Origin: Bradyrhizobium sp. AZCC 1693
Lineage (GTDB): Bacteria > Pseudomonadota > Alphaproteobacteria > Rhizobiales > Xanthobacteraceae
DNA length: 64,000 bases
Direction: 5' to 3'
Assembly (NCBI RefSeq): GCF_036924745.1
Contig: NZ_JAZHSD010000001.1
Coordinates: 2,356,001-2,420,000 of the forward strand
In this document: positions 24,844 through 34,244 of the stretch, one piece after another
How positions within the stretch are numbered: position 1 is the first letter of the stretch
Layout of the letters: every line of letters begins with the position of its first letter
The notes under the pieces: generated by a model
Told to the model about the DNA's origin: nothing
The model's input: the letters and a program-made list of their open reading frames with translations, nothing else
Databases searched by the model: none
Translations under genes and position numbers: made by a program

Positions 24844-26493
24844 ATGTCATCGATCACGACTTCTGCCCTCGATACGCCCGCGCGGCGCTCGGTGGAGCGG
24901 ACCTGCGACGACCTTGCCATCTTTGTGCTGGCCGTGGTCACCCTTGTCGCAGGCCTGACCTTCCGTGACTACGGGCTCGGCTGGGACGACTACACACACG
25001 CCGAATATGCCGACCTGCTGTTGCGGATGTATGGTTCCGGTTTCAAGGACACCGGCGCGCTGTCGTTCGCCAACCTCTATATGTATGGCGGCGGCTTCGA
25101 CATGGCGGCGGCCCTGCTGCACAAGATCATCCCGCTCGAACTGTTTGAAACGCGCCGCCTGCTCGGCGCCGTCGTCGGCGTCATTGGCCTTGCCGTGACC
25201 TGGCGGCTGGCGCGGCGCGTCGGCGGCCCGCTTGCCGGGCTCGCGGCGCTGCTGCTGCTGGCGCTGTGCCCGACCTTTTACGGGCACATGTTCATGAACC
25301 CGAAAGACGCGCCGTTTGCCGTCTCGATGGTGATCCTGATCCTGGGTCTGGTGCGCCTCGCCGAGGAATATCCCGCCCCCTCGCCGCGAACCATCCTGAT
25401 CGTCGGCCTCGGCGCCGGTCTCTCCATCGGCTGCCGGATTCTCGGCGGGCTGGCGCTGGTCTATGCGCTGGTGGGCTTCGTCCCGCTGCTGGTCGATGAC
25501 GTCCGCACGCAAGGTTCACGCGAAGCGATCCGCCGCTTCGCCCATGTCATGTACGTGCTGCTGCCCGGCCTCGTGCTCGGATACCTGATCATGGGCCTGG
25601 TATGGCCGTGGTCGATCATGGAGGCGGACCATCCCTTCAAGGCGCTGACCTATTTCTCGCACTTCTTCGAAAAGCCCTGGAAGGAAATGTTCGACGGCGC
25701 GCTGGTCTCGGTGCCTGATATGCCGTGGTCCTACCTGCCGACGCTGTTTGCGCTGCAGCTTCCCGAGGTGTTGCTCGCGCTGCTGCTCGCCGGCGTCGTC
25801 GGCACCTTGATGTCGCTGTCGCGCGCCGACGTGTCAGCCCGCCGCAAGACCATCTTGCTGATGCTGACGCTGGCGGCCAGCCTGCCGCTGGTGATCGCGA
25901 TGGTGAAGCGACCGGCGCTCTACAACGGCATCCGGCATTTCGTTTTCGTGATCCCGCCGATGGCGGTGCTCGCCGGCATATCGTTCGCCTGGGGCATGAA
26001 CTGGCTCAAGAATAATCACCGACGCTGGCAGCCCGCCGCGCTGGCGGTGTTCACGTTCGGCCTGCTGTTGCCGCTCAGCGAGATGATCCGCCTGCACCCC
26101 TACGAATACACCCATTTCAACCACATCGCCGGCACCGTGCGCTCCGCCGACAATTTCTTCATGCTGGACTATTGGGGACTGGCGCTGAAGCAGGCATCCG
26201 ATGGCCTGCGCGAAGAGCTGGTCGAGCGGCAGGAATCAGCGCCGCAGGGGCGCAAATGGAAGGTCGCGGTGTGCGGCCCGCAGCGTCCGGCGCAGGTGGC
26301 GCTCGGCCCCGATTTTACGATCGGCTGGGACAGTCAGTCCGCCGACTTCGCGATGACGCTGGGCGAGTTCTACTGCAAGGGCCTCACCGCGCCCGTCATG
26401 GTGGAAATCAAGCGTGACGATGTCGTGTTCGCGCGCGTCTACGATATCCGCGGCCGCGCCATCTCGACCCTTCTGGCCATTCCAGCGCCGTAG
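24844..26493 (+). CDS. Glycosyltransferase family 39 (PMT-like) membrane protein
   Basis: A 549-residue polytopic inner-membrane protein with about ten hydrophobic helices. The first loop carries the GT39/ArnT-type acidic motif (LGWDDYTHAEYADLL, about residues 48-62), where Asp is needed for polyprenyl-phosphate-sugar transfer. FMNPKDAPFAVS (about 155) and RHFVFVIPPMAVLAG (about 365) are also typical. The C-terminal 110 residues form a soluble periplasmic domain. Substrate and acceptor are unknown. No operon partner is close; the next gene starts 112 bases on. Confidence 0.8.
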   Translation: MSSITTSALDTPARRSVERTCDDLAIFVLAVVTLVAGLTFRDYGLGWDDYTHAEYADLLLRMYGSGFKDTGALSFANLYMYGGGFDMAAALLHKIIPLELFETRRLLGAVVGVIGLAVTWRLARRVGGPLAGLAALLLLALCPTFYGHMFMNPKDAPFAVSMVILILGLVRLAEEYPAPSPRTILIVGLGAGLSIGCRILGGLALVYALVGFVPLLVDDVRTQGSREAIRRFAHVMYVLLPGLVLGYLIMGLVWPWSIMEADHPFKALTYFSHFFEKPWKEMFDGALVSVPDMPWSYLPTLFALQLPEVLLALLLAGVVGTLMSLSRADVSARRKTILLMLTLAASLPLVIAMVKRPALYNGIRHFVFVIPPMAVLAGISFAWGMNWLKNNHRRWQPAALAVFTFGLLLPLSEMIRLHPYEYTHFNHIAGTVRSADNFFMLDYWGLALKQASDGLREELVERQESAPQGRKWKVAVCGPQRPAQVALGPDFTIGWDSQSADFAMTLGEFYCKGLTAPVMVEIKRDDVVFARVYDIRGRAISTLLAIPAP

Positions 26494-26605
26494 CGGCGCA
26501 TCGCCGCGATAGCATGACTGCCACGCAGGACATCCGCCTTGCTGCCCGTCCGGCACAGGGCTAGGCTCGCCTTCGAAATCAACAATTTTTCGGAGAAAGC
26601 GCGCC

Positions 26606-27385
26606 ATGTCGCCAGTCGAAGCTCGCCTGCAGCAGGTTCCGTCCGGCATGACGGACGCCGAGTGGAACCAGCGCGTCAATCTCGCCGCCTGCTATCGCCT
26701 CGTCGCGCTGTATGGCTGGGACGATCTGGTCGACACCCACATCTCGGCGCGCGTGCCGGGCCCCGACCATCACTTCCTGATCAACCCGTATGGATTGATG
26801 TTCGAGGAAATCACGGCGTCGAGCCTGGTGAAGGTCGATCTCCACGGCAATCAGCTCAGCGAGAGCGAATACAGCATCAACCCGGCCGGCTTCACCATCC
26901 ATTCGGCGATCCACGAGGTGCGCGCGGACGCCGGCTGCGTGCTTCATCTGCACACGCCCGATGGAACGGCGGTCGCAAGCTGCATGGAAGGCCTGCTGCC
27001 GATGAACCAGACCGCGCAATTCGTCACCCACGACCTCGCCTACCACGACTATGAAGGCGTGGCGCTGGACCATGACGAACGCCCGCCGCTGCAGAAGGAC
27101 CTCGGCAACAAGAACCACATGCTGTTGCGCAACCACGGCACGCTGACGGTCGGCCGTTCGGTCGCCTCCGCCTTCGAGCGCATGTACCATCTGGAGCGGG
27201 CCTGCACGATGCAGGTGCGCACCCGCATGCTGGGCCCGACCGCCTACCCGATCGAACAGGCCGTGATCGACAAGAACGAACAACTGTTCGGCAATGCCGA
27301 CTTCGCGGAACGGCGCTCGACCAATCTGGTGTGGCCGCCGTTGCTGCGCAAACTCGACCGCATCGATCCCAGCTACAAGACCTGA
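26606..27385 (+). CDS. Class II aldolase/adducin family protein
   Basis: A 259-residue cytoplasmic protein of the class II aldolase (FucA/AraD) family, zinc-dependent enzymes that cleave sugar phosphates, some acting as decarboxylases. The start of the fold is RVNLAACYRLVALYGWDDLV. Metal-binding His residues are visible in GCVLHLHTPDGTAV (about 112-125) and LLRNHGTLTVG (about 173-183). The substrate is not deducible. It is 30 bases upstream of an NAD-dependent epimerase on the same strand and shares its terminator, suggesting joint sugar metabolism. Confidence 0.86.
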   Translation: MSPVEARLQQVPSGMTDAEWNQRVNLAACYRLVALYGWDDLVDTHISARVPGPDHHFLINPYGLMFEEITASSLVKVDLHGNQLSESEYSINPAGFTIHSAIHEVRADAGCVLHLHTPDGTAVASCMEGLLPMNQTAQFVTHDLAYHDYEGVALDHDERPPLQKDLGNKNHMLLRNHGTLTVGRSVASAFERMYHLERACTMQVRTRMLGPTAYPIEQAVIDKNEQLFGNADFAERRSTNLVWPPLLRKLDRIDPSYKT

Positions 27386-27415
27386 GCCGGGCGAACGCGC
27401 GAAAGGTTTGGCGGC

Positions 27416-28399
27416 GTGACGGTATTGGTGACCGGCAGTTCCGGCCATTTGGGCGAGGCGCTGATGCGCACGTTGCAGGCGCAACGGCGCGAGGCCATCG
27501 GCATCGATGTTCTGCCCGGCGCGTTCACGCATCAGGTGGGCTCCATCACCGACCGCGCCTTCGTGCGACGGTGCATGACGCGCGTCACGACCGTGATGCA
27601 TGCCGCGACGCTGCACAAGCCGCATGTGGCGACGCATAGCCGGCAGGACTTCGTCGACGTCAACATCACGGGCACGCTCAACCTGCTCGAGGAAGCCGCC
27701 GCAGCGGGCGTCAAGGCGTTCGTCTACACCAGCACCACAAGCGTCTTTGGCGACGCGCTGGTGCCGCCGCCGGGCGAACCGGCGGCCTGGATCACCGAAG
27801 ACGTCACGGCGGTGCCGAAAAATATCTATGGTGTCACCAAGGCGGCTGCGGAGGATCTGTGCCAACTGTTCGCGCGCAATCATTCGCTTCGCACCATCGT
27901 GCTGCGCACCTCGCGTTTCTTTCCCGAAGAGGACGACAACCGCGCGGTCCGCGAGGTCTATGCCGACGCCAACATCAAGACCAACGAGTTCCTCTATCGC
28001 CGCGTCGACATCGAGGACGTGGTCAGCGCGCACCTGCTCGCCGCCCAATCCGCGCCAACGGCCGGCTTCGCCAAATACATCATCAGCGCCACCACGCCAT
28101 TCGCGCGTCATGACGCGGCAGATTTGCGCGATCACGCGCCGCAAGTCGTTCGCCGTTACGTGCCGGACTATGAGGCCGGATTCGCACGGCGCGGCTGGAC
28201 GATGACGCCTTCCATCGATCGCGTCTACGTCAACGACCGGGCCCGGGCCGAGCTCGGCTGGCAGCCGCGCCATGATTTCCGCGCGCTGATTGCGCGGCTG
28301 CGGGCCGGCGAGGACATCCGCAGTCCACTCGCGCGCGAGATCGGCAGCAAGGGCTATCACGACCGCGTTTTTGGCGAGGGACCTTACCCGGTGGAGTGA
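27416..28399 (+). CDS. NAD(P)-dependent sugar epimerase/dehydratase (extended SDR)
   Basis: A 327-residue extended short-chain dehydrogenase. The Rossmann glycine motif is VTGSSGHLGEAL (about residues 5-16). YTSTTSVFG and the catalytic YGVTKAAAEDLC (YxxxK, about 141) follow, and RTSRFFPEEDDN lies in the substrate lobe. GTG start with a GAAAGG upstream. The pairing with the class II aldolase suggests a nucleotide-sugar or carbohydrate pathway; the exact substrate is unknown. A strong terminator follows 57 bases after the stop. Confidence 0.87.
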   Translation: MTVLVTGSSGHLGEALMRTLQAQRREAIGIDVLPGAFTHQVGSITDRAFVRRCMTRVTTVMHAATLHKPHVATHSRQDFVDVNITGTLNLLEEAAAAGVKAFVYTSTTSVFGDALVPPPGEPAAWITEDVTAVPKNIYGVTKAAAEDLCQLFARNHSLRTIVLRTSRFFPEEDDNRAVREVYADANIKTNEFLYRRVDIEDVVSAHLLAAQSAPTAGFAKYIISATTPFARHDAADLRDHAPQVVRRYVPDYEAGFARRGWTMTPSIDRVYVNDRARAELGWQPRHDFRALIARLRAGEDIRSPLAREIGSKGYHDRVFGEGPYPVE

Positions 28400-28456
28400 G
28401 CGGTGGACGCGCCGCGCAGATGTGCTAAACTACCGGCTACATACCTCTACACGTCC

Positions 28457-28490
28457 AAACGCCGCCCAATCCCGGGCGGCGTTTTTGCTT
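28457..28490 (+). terminator. Rho-independent terminator after the aldolase-epimerase operon
   Basis: AAACGCCGCCC (28457-28467), loop AATCCC, GGGCGGCGTTT (28474-28484), then a T-run (TTGCTTTT). Perfect 11-bp stem. It lies inside a longer open frame, which shows that the VOC gene starts downstream at 28550 rather than at 28403. Confidence 0.85.
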
Positions 28491-28549
28491 TTCGTAAGGC
28501 GGGCAAAGCGGAGCATGCCCCCGATTTCGAGACCTTGGAGATTGGAAAC

Positions 28550-28987
28550 ATGGCGCTCAAGCGGATGGACAACGTAGGAATCGTCGTCGAAGACCTCGGA
28601 GGGGCGATTGATTTCTTTCGCGAACTCGGCCTCGAACTCGAAGGGCGGGCCACGATCGAAGGAGAATGGGCCGGACGTGTCACTGGACTGGGCAATCAGC
28701 ATGTCGAGATTGCCATGATGCGCACGCCGGACGGCCACAGCCGGCTCGAGCTCTCGCGCTTCCTTGCGCCGCCTGTCGTCGCAGATCACCGGAACGCCCC
28801 GGTCAACGCGCTGGGCTACCTCCGCGTCATGTTCGCCGTGGACGACATCGACGAGACGCTCGAAAGGCTCCGCACGCGCGGCGCGCAACTCGTCGGCGAA
28901 ATCGTCCAGTACAAAGACGCGTATCGGCTGTGCTACATCCGTGGGCCTGAAGGGCTTCTCATCGGACTCGCCCAGGAACTCATCTGA
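28550..28987 (+). CDS. VOC (glyoxalase/bleomycin-resistance fold) family protein
   Basis: A 145-residue protein of the vicinal-oxygen-chelate superfamily. Two beta-alpha-beta-beta-beta repeats are visible: MDNVGIVVEDLGGAIDFFRE at the N-terminus and YLRVMFAVDDIDETLERL at about residue 88, ending in YIRGPEGLLIGLAQEL. Potential metal ligands include the Glu in HVEIAM and the C-terminal acidic position. The reaction cannot be assigned. The start follows a terminator and a GGAG site. It is convergent with the M20 peptidase gene. Confidence 0.85.
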   Translation: MALKRMDNVGIVVEDLGGAIDFFRELGLELEGRATIEGEWAGRVTGLGNQHVEIAMMRTPDGHSRLELSRFLAPPVVADHRNAPVNALGYLRVMFAVDDIDETLERLRTRGAQLVGEIVQYKDAYRLCYIRGPEGLLIGLAQELI

Positions 28988-29040
28988 GCGCCATACGAAG
29001 ACAAATGGCGAAGAGCGACCGATGTCAGTCGTAGGACCTC

Positions 29041-30441
29041 CTACTTCGCCTCGGCCAGTGCTCCCAAAATCCGCGCCCAGGAGCGGATGCCCTTGTGATA
29101 GCTCTTCAGGTCGTACTTCTCGTTCGGCGAATGGATGTTGTCGTCGTCGAGACCGAAGCCGATCAGCAGGCTGTCGAGGCCGAGCGTGCGCTTGAAATCC
29201 GCAACGATCGGGATCGACGCGCCGGAGCCGACCAGCAGCGCCTCCTTGCCCCATTCCTCGGTCAGCGCGCGCTTGGCAGCCGCCAACGGCTTCATGTTCC
29301 AGTCGAGCGCGATGGCCGCCCCGCTGGAGTGCTCGGTGAAGAGGGCCTTGCAGTCGCCCGGAAGCCGCGCGGTGACATAATCGCGGAACGCCTTCTTGAT
29401 CTTCTGCGGGTCCTGGCCTTCGACCAGACGGAAGGAGATCTTGGCGGAAGCTTCCGCCGGGATCACGGTTTTCGAGCCCTCGCCAGTATAGCCGCCGATG
29501 ATGCCGTTGATGTCGCAGGTCGGACGCGAGGACACTTGCTCGATCAACAGGCGATCCTTTTCGCCGGCGGGGATCGAGAGGCCGATTGGCTTCAGGAACG
29601 ACTCCGGCGTGAGGTTCAGGTTCTTCCACTGCGCCAGAATGTCCGGCGGCAGATCCCTCACACCATCGTAGAAGCCGGGAATGGTGATGCGGCCGTTGTC
29701 GTCAAACAGGCCGCCGAGGATGTTGGTCAGCACGCGGATCGGGTTGCGCGCGCCGCCGCCGAACACACCGGAATGCAGGTCGCGGTTGGCGGCCTTGATG
29801 GTGACCTCGTCATACACCAAGCCGCGCAGCGAAGTGGTGATGGCGGGCGTGTTCGGGTCCCACATGCCGGTGTCGCAGACGAGCGCGAAGTCGGCTTTCA
29901 ACTCATCCTTGATCGCCTCGATAAACGGCACGAAATTCTTCGAGCCAACTTCTTCTTCGCCCTCGATCAGGATCGTGATGTCGACCGGCAGTGATCCCGT
30001 GACCTTCTTCCAGGCGCGGCAGGCCTCGATGAAGGTCATCAGCTGGCCCTTGTCGTCCTCCGCGCCGCGCGCGACGATGATTTTGCGGCCATCGGCATGG
30101 TCGGTGACGACGGGCTCGAACGGCGGGCGGTGCCATAGATTGAGCGGATCGACCGGCTGCACATCATAGTGGCCGTAGAACAGAACGTGCGGCCGGCCGT
30201 CGCTGCTGCCGTTCGCTTTGGCGACGATCGCGGGATGTCCCGCCGTCGGCCTCACCTCGGCCTTGAAGCCGAGCGTCGCGATGTCCTTCGCCAGATGATC
30301 GGCGGCCGCCTTGCAATCGCCGGCGAAGGCCGGGTCGGCCGAGATCGACTTGATCCGCAACAGCGCGAACAGCCGCTCGAGGCTGTTGTCGAAATCGGCG
30401 TCGATGTGATCGAGGACCGGCTGGATATTGGCGTTGGACAT
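29041..30441 (-). CDS. M20-family metallopeptidase (dipeptidase)
   Basis: A 466-residue zinc exopeptidase of the M20 family. Metal and catalytic residues are clear: FYGHYDVQPVD (His ligand, catalytic Asp), ARGAEDDKGQL (bridging Asp), LIEGEEEVGS (catalytic Glu and Glu ligand) and DTGMWD (Asp ligand). The C-terminal His is in DDNIHSPNEKY. The lid domain sits between them (DLHSGVFGGGARNP). It likely acts on dipeptides in the cytoplasm. GAGGAT precedes the ATG, and it lies 16 bases after the GT87-type gene, so it is probably co-transcribed. Confidence 0.92.
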   Translation of the reverse strand: MSNANIQPVLDHIDADFDNSLERLFALLRIKSISADPAFAGDCKAAADHLAKDIATLGFKAEVRPTAGHPAIVAKANGSSDGRPHVLFYGHYDVQPVDPLNLWHRPPFEPVVTDHADGRKIIVARGAEDDKGQLMTFIEACRAWKKVTGSLPVDITILIEGEEEVGSKNFVPFIEAIKDELKADFALVCDTGMWDPNTPAITTSLRGLVYDEVTIKAANRDLHSGVFGGGARNPIRVLTNILGGLFDDNGRITIPGFYDGVRDLPPDILAQWKNLNLTPESFLKPIGLSIPAGEKDRLLIEQVSSRPTCDINGIIGGYTGEGSKTVIPAEASAKISFRLVEGQDPQKIKKAFRDYVTARLPGDCKALFTEHSSGAAIALDWNMKPLAAAKRALTEEWGKEALLVGSGASIPIVADFKRTLGLDSLLIGFGLDDDNIHSPNEKYDLKSYHKGIRSWARILGALAEAK

Positions 30442-30457
30442 GGCTGATTATCCTCAA

Positions 30458-31780
30458 TTACCCTTGGCTGTGAGCCTTGCTATTGGCATCAAGTTGTAGC
30501 TTGCCTATAGCCTGAGGCAAGGCGGCATCCGCAGCGGGTGGATGGCGCAGGTGCCAGACCAGCCCCGCTACGAGCACGACGGTGGCGGCAAGATTGTTGC
30601 CATAGGCCTGCAGATCAACCGGAAACAGCGGCAGCGACAGGCACAACAAGCCGCCCGCAATGGCAAGCAACGCCCAGGTTCCGGTTTTGACCGCCGGGCG
30701 CGGATCGTAGGCGGCGCGGTGGACCAAAACGGTGATCGGAAAGAACAGCCACAGGAAGTAATACTGGCGGGCCAGCGGCGAAGCCGCCGTGATCAGGCAA
30801 AACAGGATACCGATCTCTTCGGCATCCGAACGTTCGGTGCGACGGGACGCCGGCGGCATCACCGCAAGATAACCGAGCCCGATTACAAGCGAGATCGCCA
30901 GCACGATCCAGTTCGCCGTTCTGAAATCGACATCGACGACGTTCATCGTGCGCACGGGCTTGGACGGATTGTCCTGATTGTAGTTGACGGGCCGCGTCAG
31001 TCGGTGCGTCACCGCGATGATCGACTGATTGACCCATGACCAGTTCTGCTCGTCGCGCTGTCCGAACCCCTTCTCCGAACTGGTCCCCACCATGCCCTGG
31101 TACCAGGTCTTCAGCTCCGTGACATTGTGCTGGAAGCCGCGAAACGGCGCCGGCAGCACGAACAGGAACAGGCCGACGAACACCAGCATGCTCGCCGCTG
31201 CCGCCCATTGTCTTCGCCACACCAGATAAGGCAGCACCGCCACCGGAAACACCTTGATGGCGGCGGCGAGCGCAAACATGCTGCCTGCCATCCAGCCACG
31301 GTGATCGCGCAGCAACCAGAATCCGTAAAGCATCAGCGCCAGCAGCACGAGGTTCGGCTGGCCGAGGTCGAACATGTCGAACACGAAGGTGACGGTGACG
31401 AAGCCCGGAAGCGCTTCCAGCCGGGGCCCGGGCTTGCGCCCCGATCCCGCCATCGCGTGCGAGAACTGCGCCGTCATCCACCACGCGACGACATTGAGAA
31501 ACGACAGGCAGAGATAAAGCGGGATCTTGCCGAACCAGCTCGGGATCGCGAGCAGCAACGCCGACAGCGGCGGATAGATGAATTCGAAATAGGTGGCGGG
31601 ATCGTCGGGGTAGAGATTGCTGCCCTGCAGCACCTGCTGCCCCGCCCAGAACCACAGCGGATAGTCCTTGGTCTTGCCGTTGCCCCAGATTTCCGGGACC
31701 AGGACATCGGCAGTCAAGGCGATGCAGCAGACCAGAAACAGGATATCGAGCGGCCTTCGTAGCGACGGATATCTCAGCAC
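30458..31780 (-). CDS. Polytopic glycosyltransferase, GT87 (DUF2029)-like
   Basis: A 440-residue inner-membrane protein with about ten helices. The first periplasmic loop after helix 1 has DYPLWFWAGQQVLQGSNLY and the following YFEFIYPPLSALLL (about residues 38-75), the signature of GT87/DUF2029 polyprenyl-phosphate-mannose-dependent transferases. MAASIKVFP-like ALAAAIKVFPVAVLPY is also typical. The acceptor is unknown. It begins with GTG, lies 77 bases downstream of the HerA-like gene on the same strand, and is followed closely by the M20 peptidase. Confidence 0.8.
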   Translation of the reverse strand: MLRYPSLRRPLDILFLVCCIALTADVLVPEIWGNGKTKDYPLWFWAGQQVLQGSNLYPDDPATYFEFIYPPLSALLLAIPSWFGKIPLYLCLSFLNVVAWWMTAQFSHAMAGSGRKPGPRLEALPGFVTVTFVFDMFDLGQPNLVLLALMLYGFWLLRDHRGWMAGSMFALAAAIKVFPVAVLPYLVWRRQWAAAASMLVFVGLFLFVLPAPFRGFQHNVTELKTWYQGMVGTSSEKGFGQRDEQNWSWVNQSIIAVTHRLTRPVNYNQDNPSKPVRTMNVVDVDFRTANWIVLAISLVIGLGYLAVMPPASRRTERSDAEEIGILFCLITAASPLARQYYFLWLFFPITVLVHRAAYDPRPAVKTGTWALLAIAGGLLCLSLPLFPVDLQAYGNNLAATVVLVAGLVWHLRHPPAADAALPQAIGKLQLDANSKAHSQG

Positions 31781-31814
31781 GCGCTCGTTCCGGATTCAGA
31801 GGAGATTACGTCGC

Positions 31815-31859
31815 AGTTCTTCACGCGAAACCGACTGCCACTTCGCTCGAAAAAGTCTT
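31815..31859. repeat. Decayed copy of the TTGACGCG/GAAAACGC repeat
   Basis: TTCTTCACGCGAAACCGACT then CACTTCGCTCGAAAAAGTCT. It resembles copy A with several substitutions. It sits right after the HerA-like stop codon. Confidence 0.45.
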
Positions 31860-33486
31860 ACCGCCGCAGCAATCCGCCGAGCGCGCCGCGCACCAGCGCG
31901 CGCCCGACCGAACTGCCAAGCGATCCGCCGACCGACTTGCCGAGATCGGCGACAATGCCGCCGACCACCTTGTTGGTGACCGACCGCGTAACGTCGCGCG
32001 CAATCACCTGGCCAGTCGACAGCCTGCCGCGCTTGACATTGGTGCCGAAGATCGTGCCGACGATCGAACCGATCTGTCCGAGAACTCCGCCGCCGGCACC
32101 AGCGCCGCCATCCGCTCCATCCGCAGGCGCCGCCGTTCCGGCCACGCGCTTCTGCAGCATCTCATAGGCGGATTCGGCGTCGACCGCGGTATCATATTTG
32201 CCCTTGACCGGGCTGTTGTTCATGATCGCCTTGCGCTCCTCCGGCGTGATCGGCCCGATCCGCGCCGTCGGCGGCCGGATCATGACGCGTTCGACCATGG
32301 TCGGCGTGCCGCCGCCTTCGAGGAACGACACCAGCGCTTCACCCTTGCCGAGTTCCATGATGACGCGGGCGGTATCGAGCTTGGGGTTGGGTCGGAAGGT
32401 CTGCGCCGCCGCATTCACCGCCTTCTGGTCGCGCGGCGTGAAGGCGCGCAACGCGTGCTGCACGCGGTTGCCCAATTGGGCCAGCACCTTGTCCGGCACG
32501 TCGATCGGGTTTTGCGTGACGAAATAGACGCCGACGCCCTTGGAGCGGATCAGCCGGACCACCTGCTCGATCTTGTCCAGCAGCGCCTTCGGCGCATCGT
32601 TGAACAACAGATGCGCCTCGTCGAAGAAGAACACCAGTTTCGGCTTCGGCAGGTCGCCGGCTTCCGGCAGTTCTTCAAACAGCTCCGACAGCATCCACAA
32701 CAGGAAGGTGGCGTAGAGCCTGGGGCTCTGCATCAGCTTGTCTGCAACCAGGATATTGACCATCCCGCGACCGTCGCTGTCGGTCTTCATGAAATCCTTC
32801 AGCGCCAGCGCCGGCTCGCCGAAGAATTTCGTGCCGCCCTGGTTTTCCAGCACCAGAAGCTGGCGCTGAATCGTCCCCACTGTCGCCTTGCTGACGTTGC
32901 CAAAACCCTGCGCGGCCTTTCGGATCTCGGCAAGCGGATCTTCTTCGGCATCCGGGCCCTTCTTGCTGCCGTTGGGCGCGATCGCGTCCAACAGCGACCG
33001 CAGATCCTTCATGTCGATCAGCGTCAAGCCGTTTTCATCCGCGACGCGGAATGCGACATTGAGGACGCCTTCCTGCACGTCGTTCAGATCGAGCATCCGC
33101 GACAGCAATAGCGGTCCCATTTCCGTAACCGTGGCGCGAACCGGATGGCCCTGCTCGCCGAACACGTCCCAGAACACCGTCGAGAACTGGTCCGGCTGGA
33201 ATTTCAGGCCCATCTCACCGGCGCGCTTGAGGATGAAATCCTTGGCCTCGCCGACTTCGGAGATACCGGACAAGTCGCCCTTGATATCGGCCGCAAACAC
33301 AGGAACACCGGCGCGGGCAAAGCCCTCCGCCATGACCTGCAGCGACACGGTCTTGCCGGTCCCGGTCGCTCCGGTGACAAGGCCATGCCGATTGGCAAGC
33401 GCAAGCGCAAGCCAGGCTGTCTCTTCGCCCTTCCCGATGAAAATCTTCTCGTCGGTATCAGCGGTCTTGTTATCGGAGGTCGCCAT
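31858..33486 (-). CDS. HerA-like (DUF853) ATPase
   Basis: A 542-residue P-loop ATPase of the helicase HerA-like, DUF853 family. Walker A is GATGTGKT (about residues 39-46), preceded by ANRHGLVT. Walker B is KLVFFFDEAHLLF (about 285-297), followed by the sensor region GVGVYFVTQNPIDVPD. The C-terminal 100 residues are Gly/Ala-rich and low-complexity. HerA relatives act in DNA processing or translocation, but DUF853 proteins have no settled function. ATG at 33486 is used; a GTG one codon earlier is also possible. It probably leads an operon with the GT87 and M20 genes. Confidence 0.88.
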   Translation of the reverse strand: MATSDNKTADTDEKIFIGKGEETAWLALALANRHGLVTGATGTGKTVSLQVMAEGFARAGVPVFAADIKGDLSGISEVGEAKDFILKRAGEMGLKFQPDQFSTVFWDVFGEQGHPVRATVTEMGPLLLSRMLDLNDVQEGVLNVAFRVADENGLTLIDMKDLRSLLDAIAPNGSKKGPDAEEDPLAEIRKAAQGFGNVSKATVGTIQRQLLVLENQGGTKFFGEPALALKDFMKTDSDGRGMVNILVADKLMQSPRLYATFLLWMLSELFEELPEAGDLPKPKLVFFFDEAHLLFNDAPKALLDKIEQVVRLIRSKGVGVYFVTQNPIDVPDKVLAQLGNRVQHALRAFTPRDQKAVNAAAQTFRPNPKLDTARVIMELGKGEALVSFLEGGGTPTMVERVMIRPPTARIGPITPEERKAIMNNSPVKGKYDTAVDAESAYEMLQKRVAGTAAPADGADGGAGAGGGVLGQIGSIVGTIFGTNVKRGRLSTGQVIARDVTRSVTNKVVGGIVADLGKSVGGSLGSSVGRALVRGALGGLLRR

Positions 33487-33822
33487 CACATCGCCTCATC
33501 GCGCATCGGGGAGCTCTAGGTGTCAAGTCACACCATCATATCGCATCCTGTCCGCTGATTGAAACCGTCAGCGGCACCGTCGCAGCGCACCAAGGACCGT
33601 GCCTCTCATACTTTTTTCCGACCTCCGGCAGAAAAAACGAGGGCGCAGCGCAATAACTCTGTATGAATCGGGCATTCACTCTTGCATCGCTGCAACACTC
33701 GCCGCGCGAATCGAGAACCACACCGCCTTGATGTGCGTTGATCGCTTGTATTTCAGATCGCAGGCGCTCAAGATCAATTTACAAGCAGACGACCCGGTAA
33801 AACCGGTTGGGGACGGGGCAAT
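33487..33822. other. Divergent gene-free spacer
   Basis: A stretch of 336 bases between the HerA-like gene and a small-protein gene. It contains no convincing gene or repeat. Promoters for both sides must lie here, but no clear boxes were recognised. Confidence 0.35.
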
Positions 33823-34188
33823 ATGGACGAACTGATAGGACGGTTGGCCTCCAAGGCCGGCATCGATAGCGTTGTCGCTGAAAAGACCGTCGGAATCGTT
33901 CTGGGTTTTCTCCGTAACGAGGGGCCTTCCGACAAGGTTCAGGCCCTGATCGACCAAATTCCGGGTGCCGAAGCTGCGATTGCGGCCTCCAGCGGCAATG
34001 GCGGCTTCTCGCGGCTGATGGGCGGAGGCTTGATGGCGGTCGGCACCAGGCTGATGGCGCTCGGTCTGGGCATGAGCGAGATTCAAAACGTGGCGCGTGA
34101 ACTTTTCAGGTTCGGCCGCGACAAAATCGGAGCGGATCAAATGGGCGAAATCATTTCAGGGACGCCGGGCCTCAGCCAGTTAGCGTAA
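33823..34188 (+). CDS. Small glycine/methionine-rich helical protein (DUF2267-like)
   Basis: A 121-residue protein. The N-terminal helices (ELIGRLASKAGIDSVVAEKT and IVLGFLRNEGPSDKVQALID) resemble DUF2267-type domains. They are followed by a flexible Gly/Met-rich middle (GGFSRLMGGGLMAVGTRLMA) and a C-terminal helical piece (IQNVARELFRFGRDKIGADQ). It probably forms a small helical bundle; function unknown. GGGGACGGGGC lies upstream of the ATG. It precedes a DUF4332 gene by 56 bases. Confidence 0.7.
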   Translation: MDELIGRLASKAGIDSVVAEKTVGIVLGFLRNEGPSDKVQALIDQIPGAEAAIAASSGNGGFSRLMGGGLMAVGTRLMALGLGMSEIQNVARELFRFGRDKIGADQMGEIISGTPGLSQLA

Positions 34189-34244
34189 TAGCGTATCTCT
34201 TCTGAGCACATTCGGCCTGAGCACATTCTTTTTTATTGAGTATC

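Noticed and set aside
26579..28360. 593-codon minus-strand frame opposite the aldolase and epimerase genes
   Set aside because: Composition is His/Arg/Asp-rich with no family motifs, the typical shadow of well-conserved plus-strand genes.
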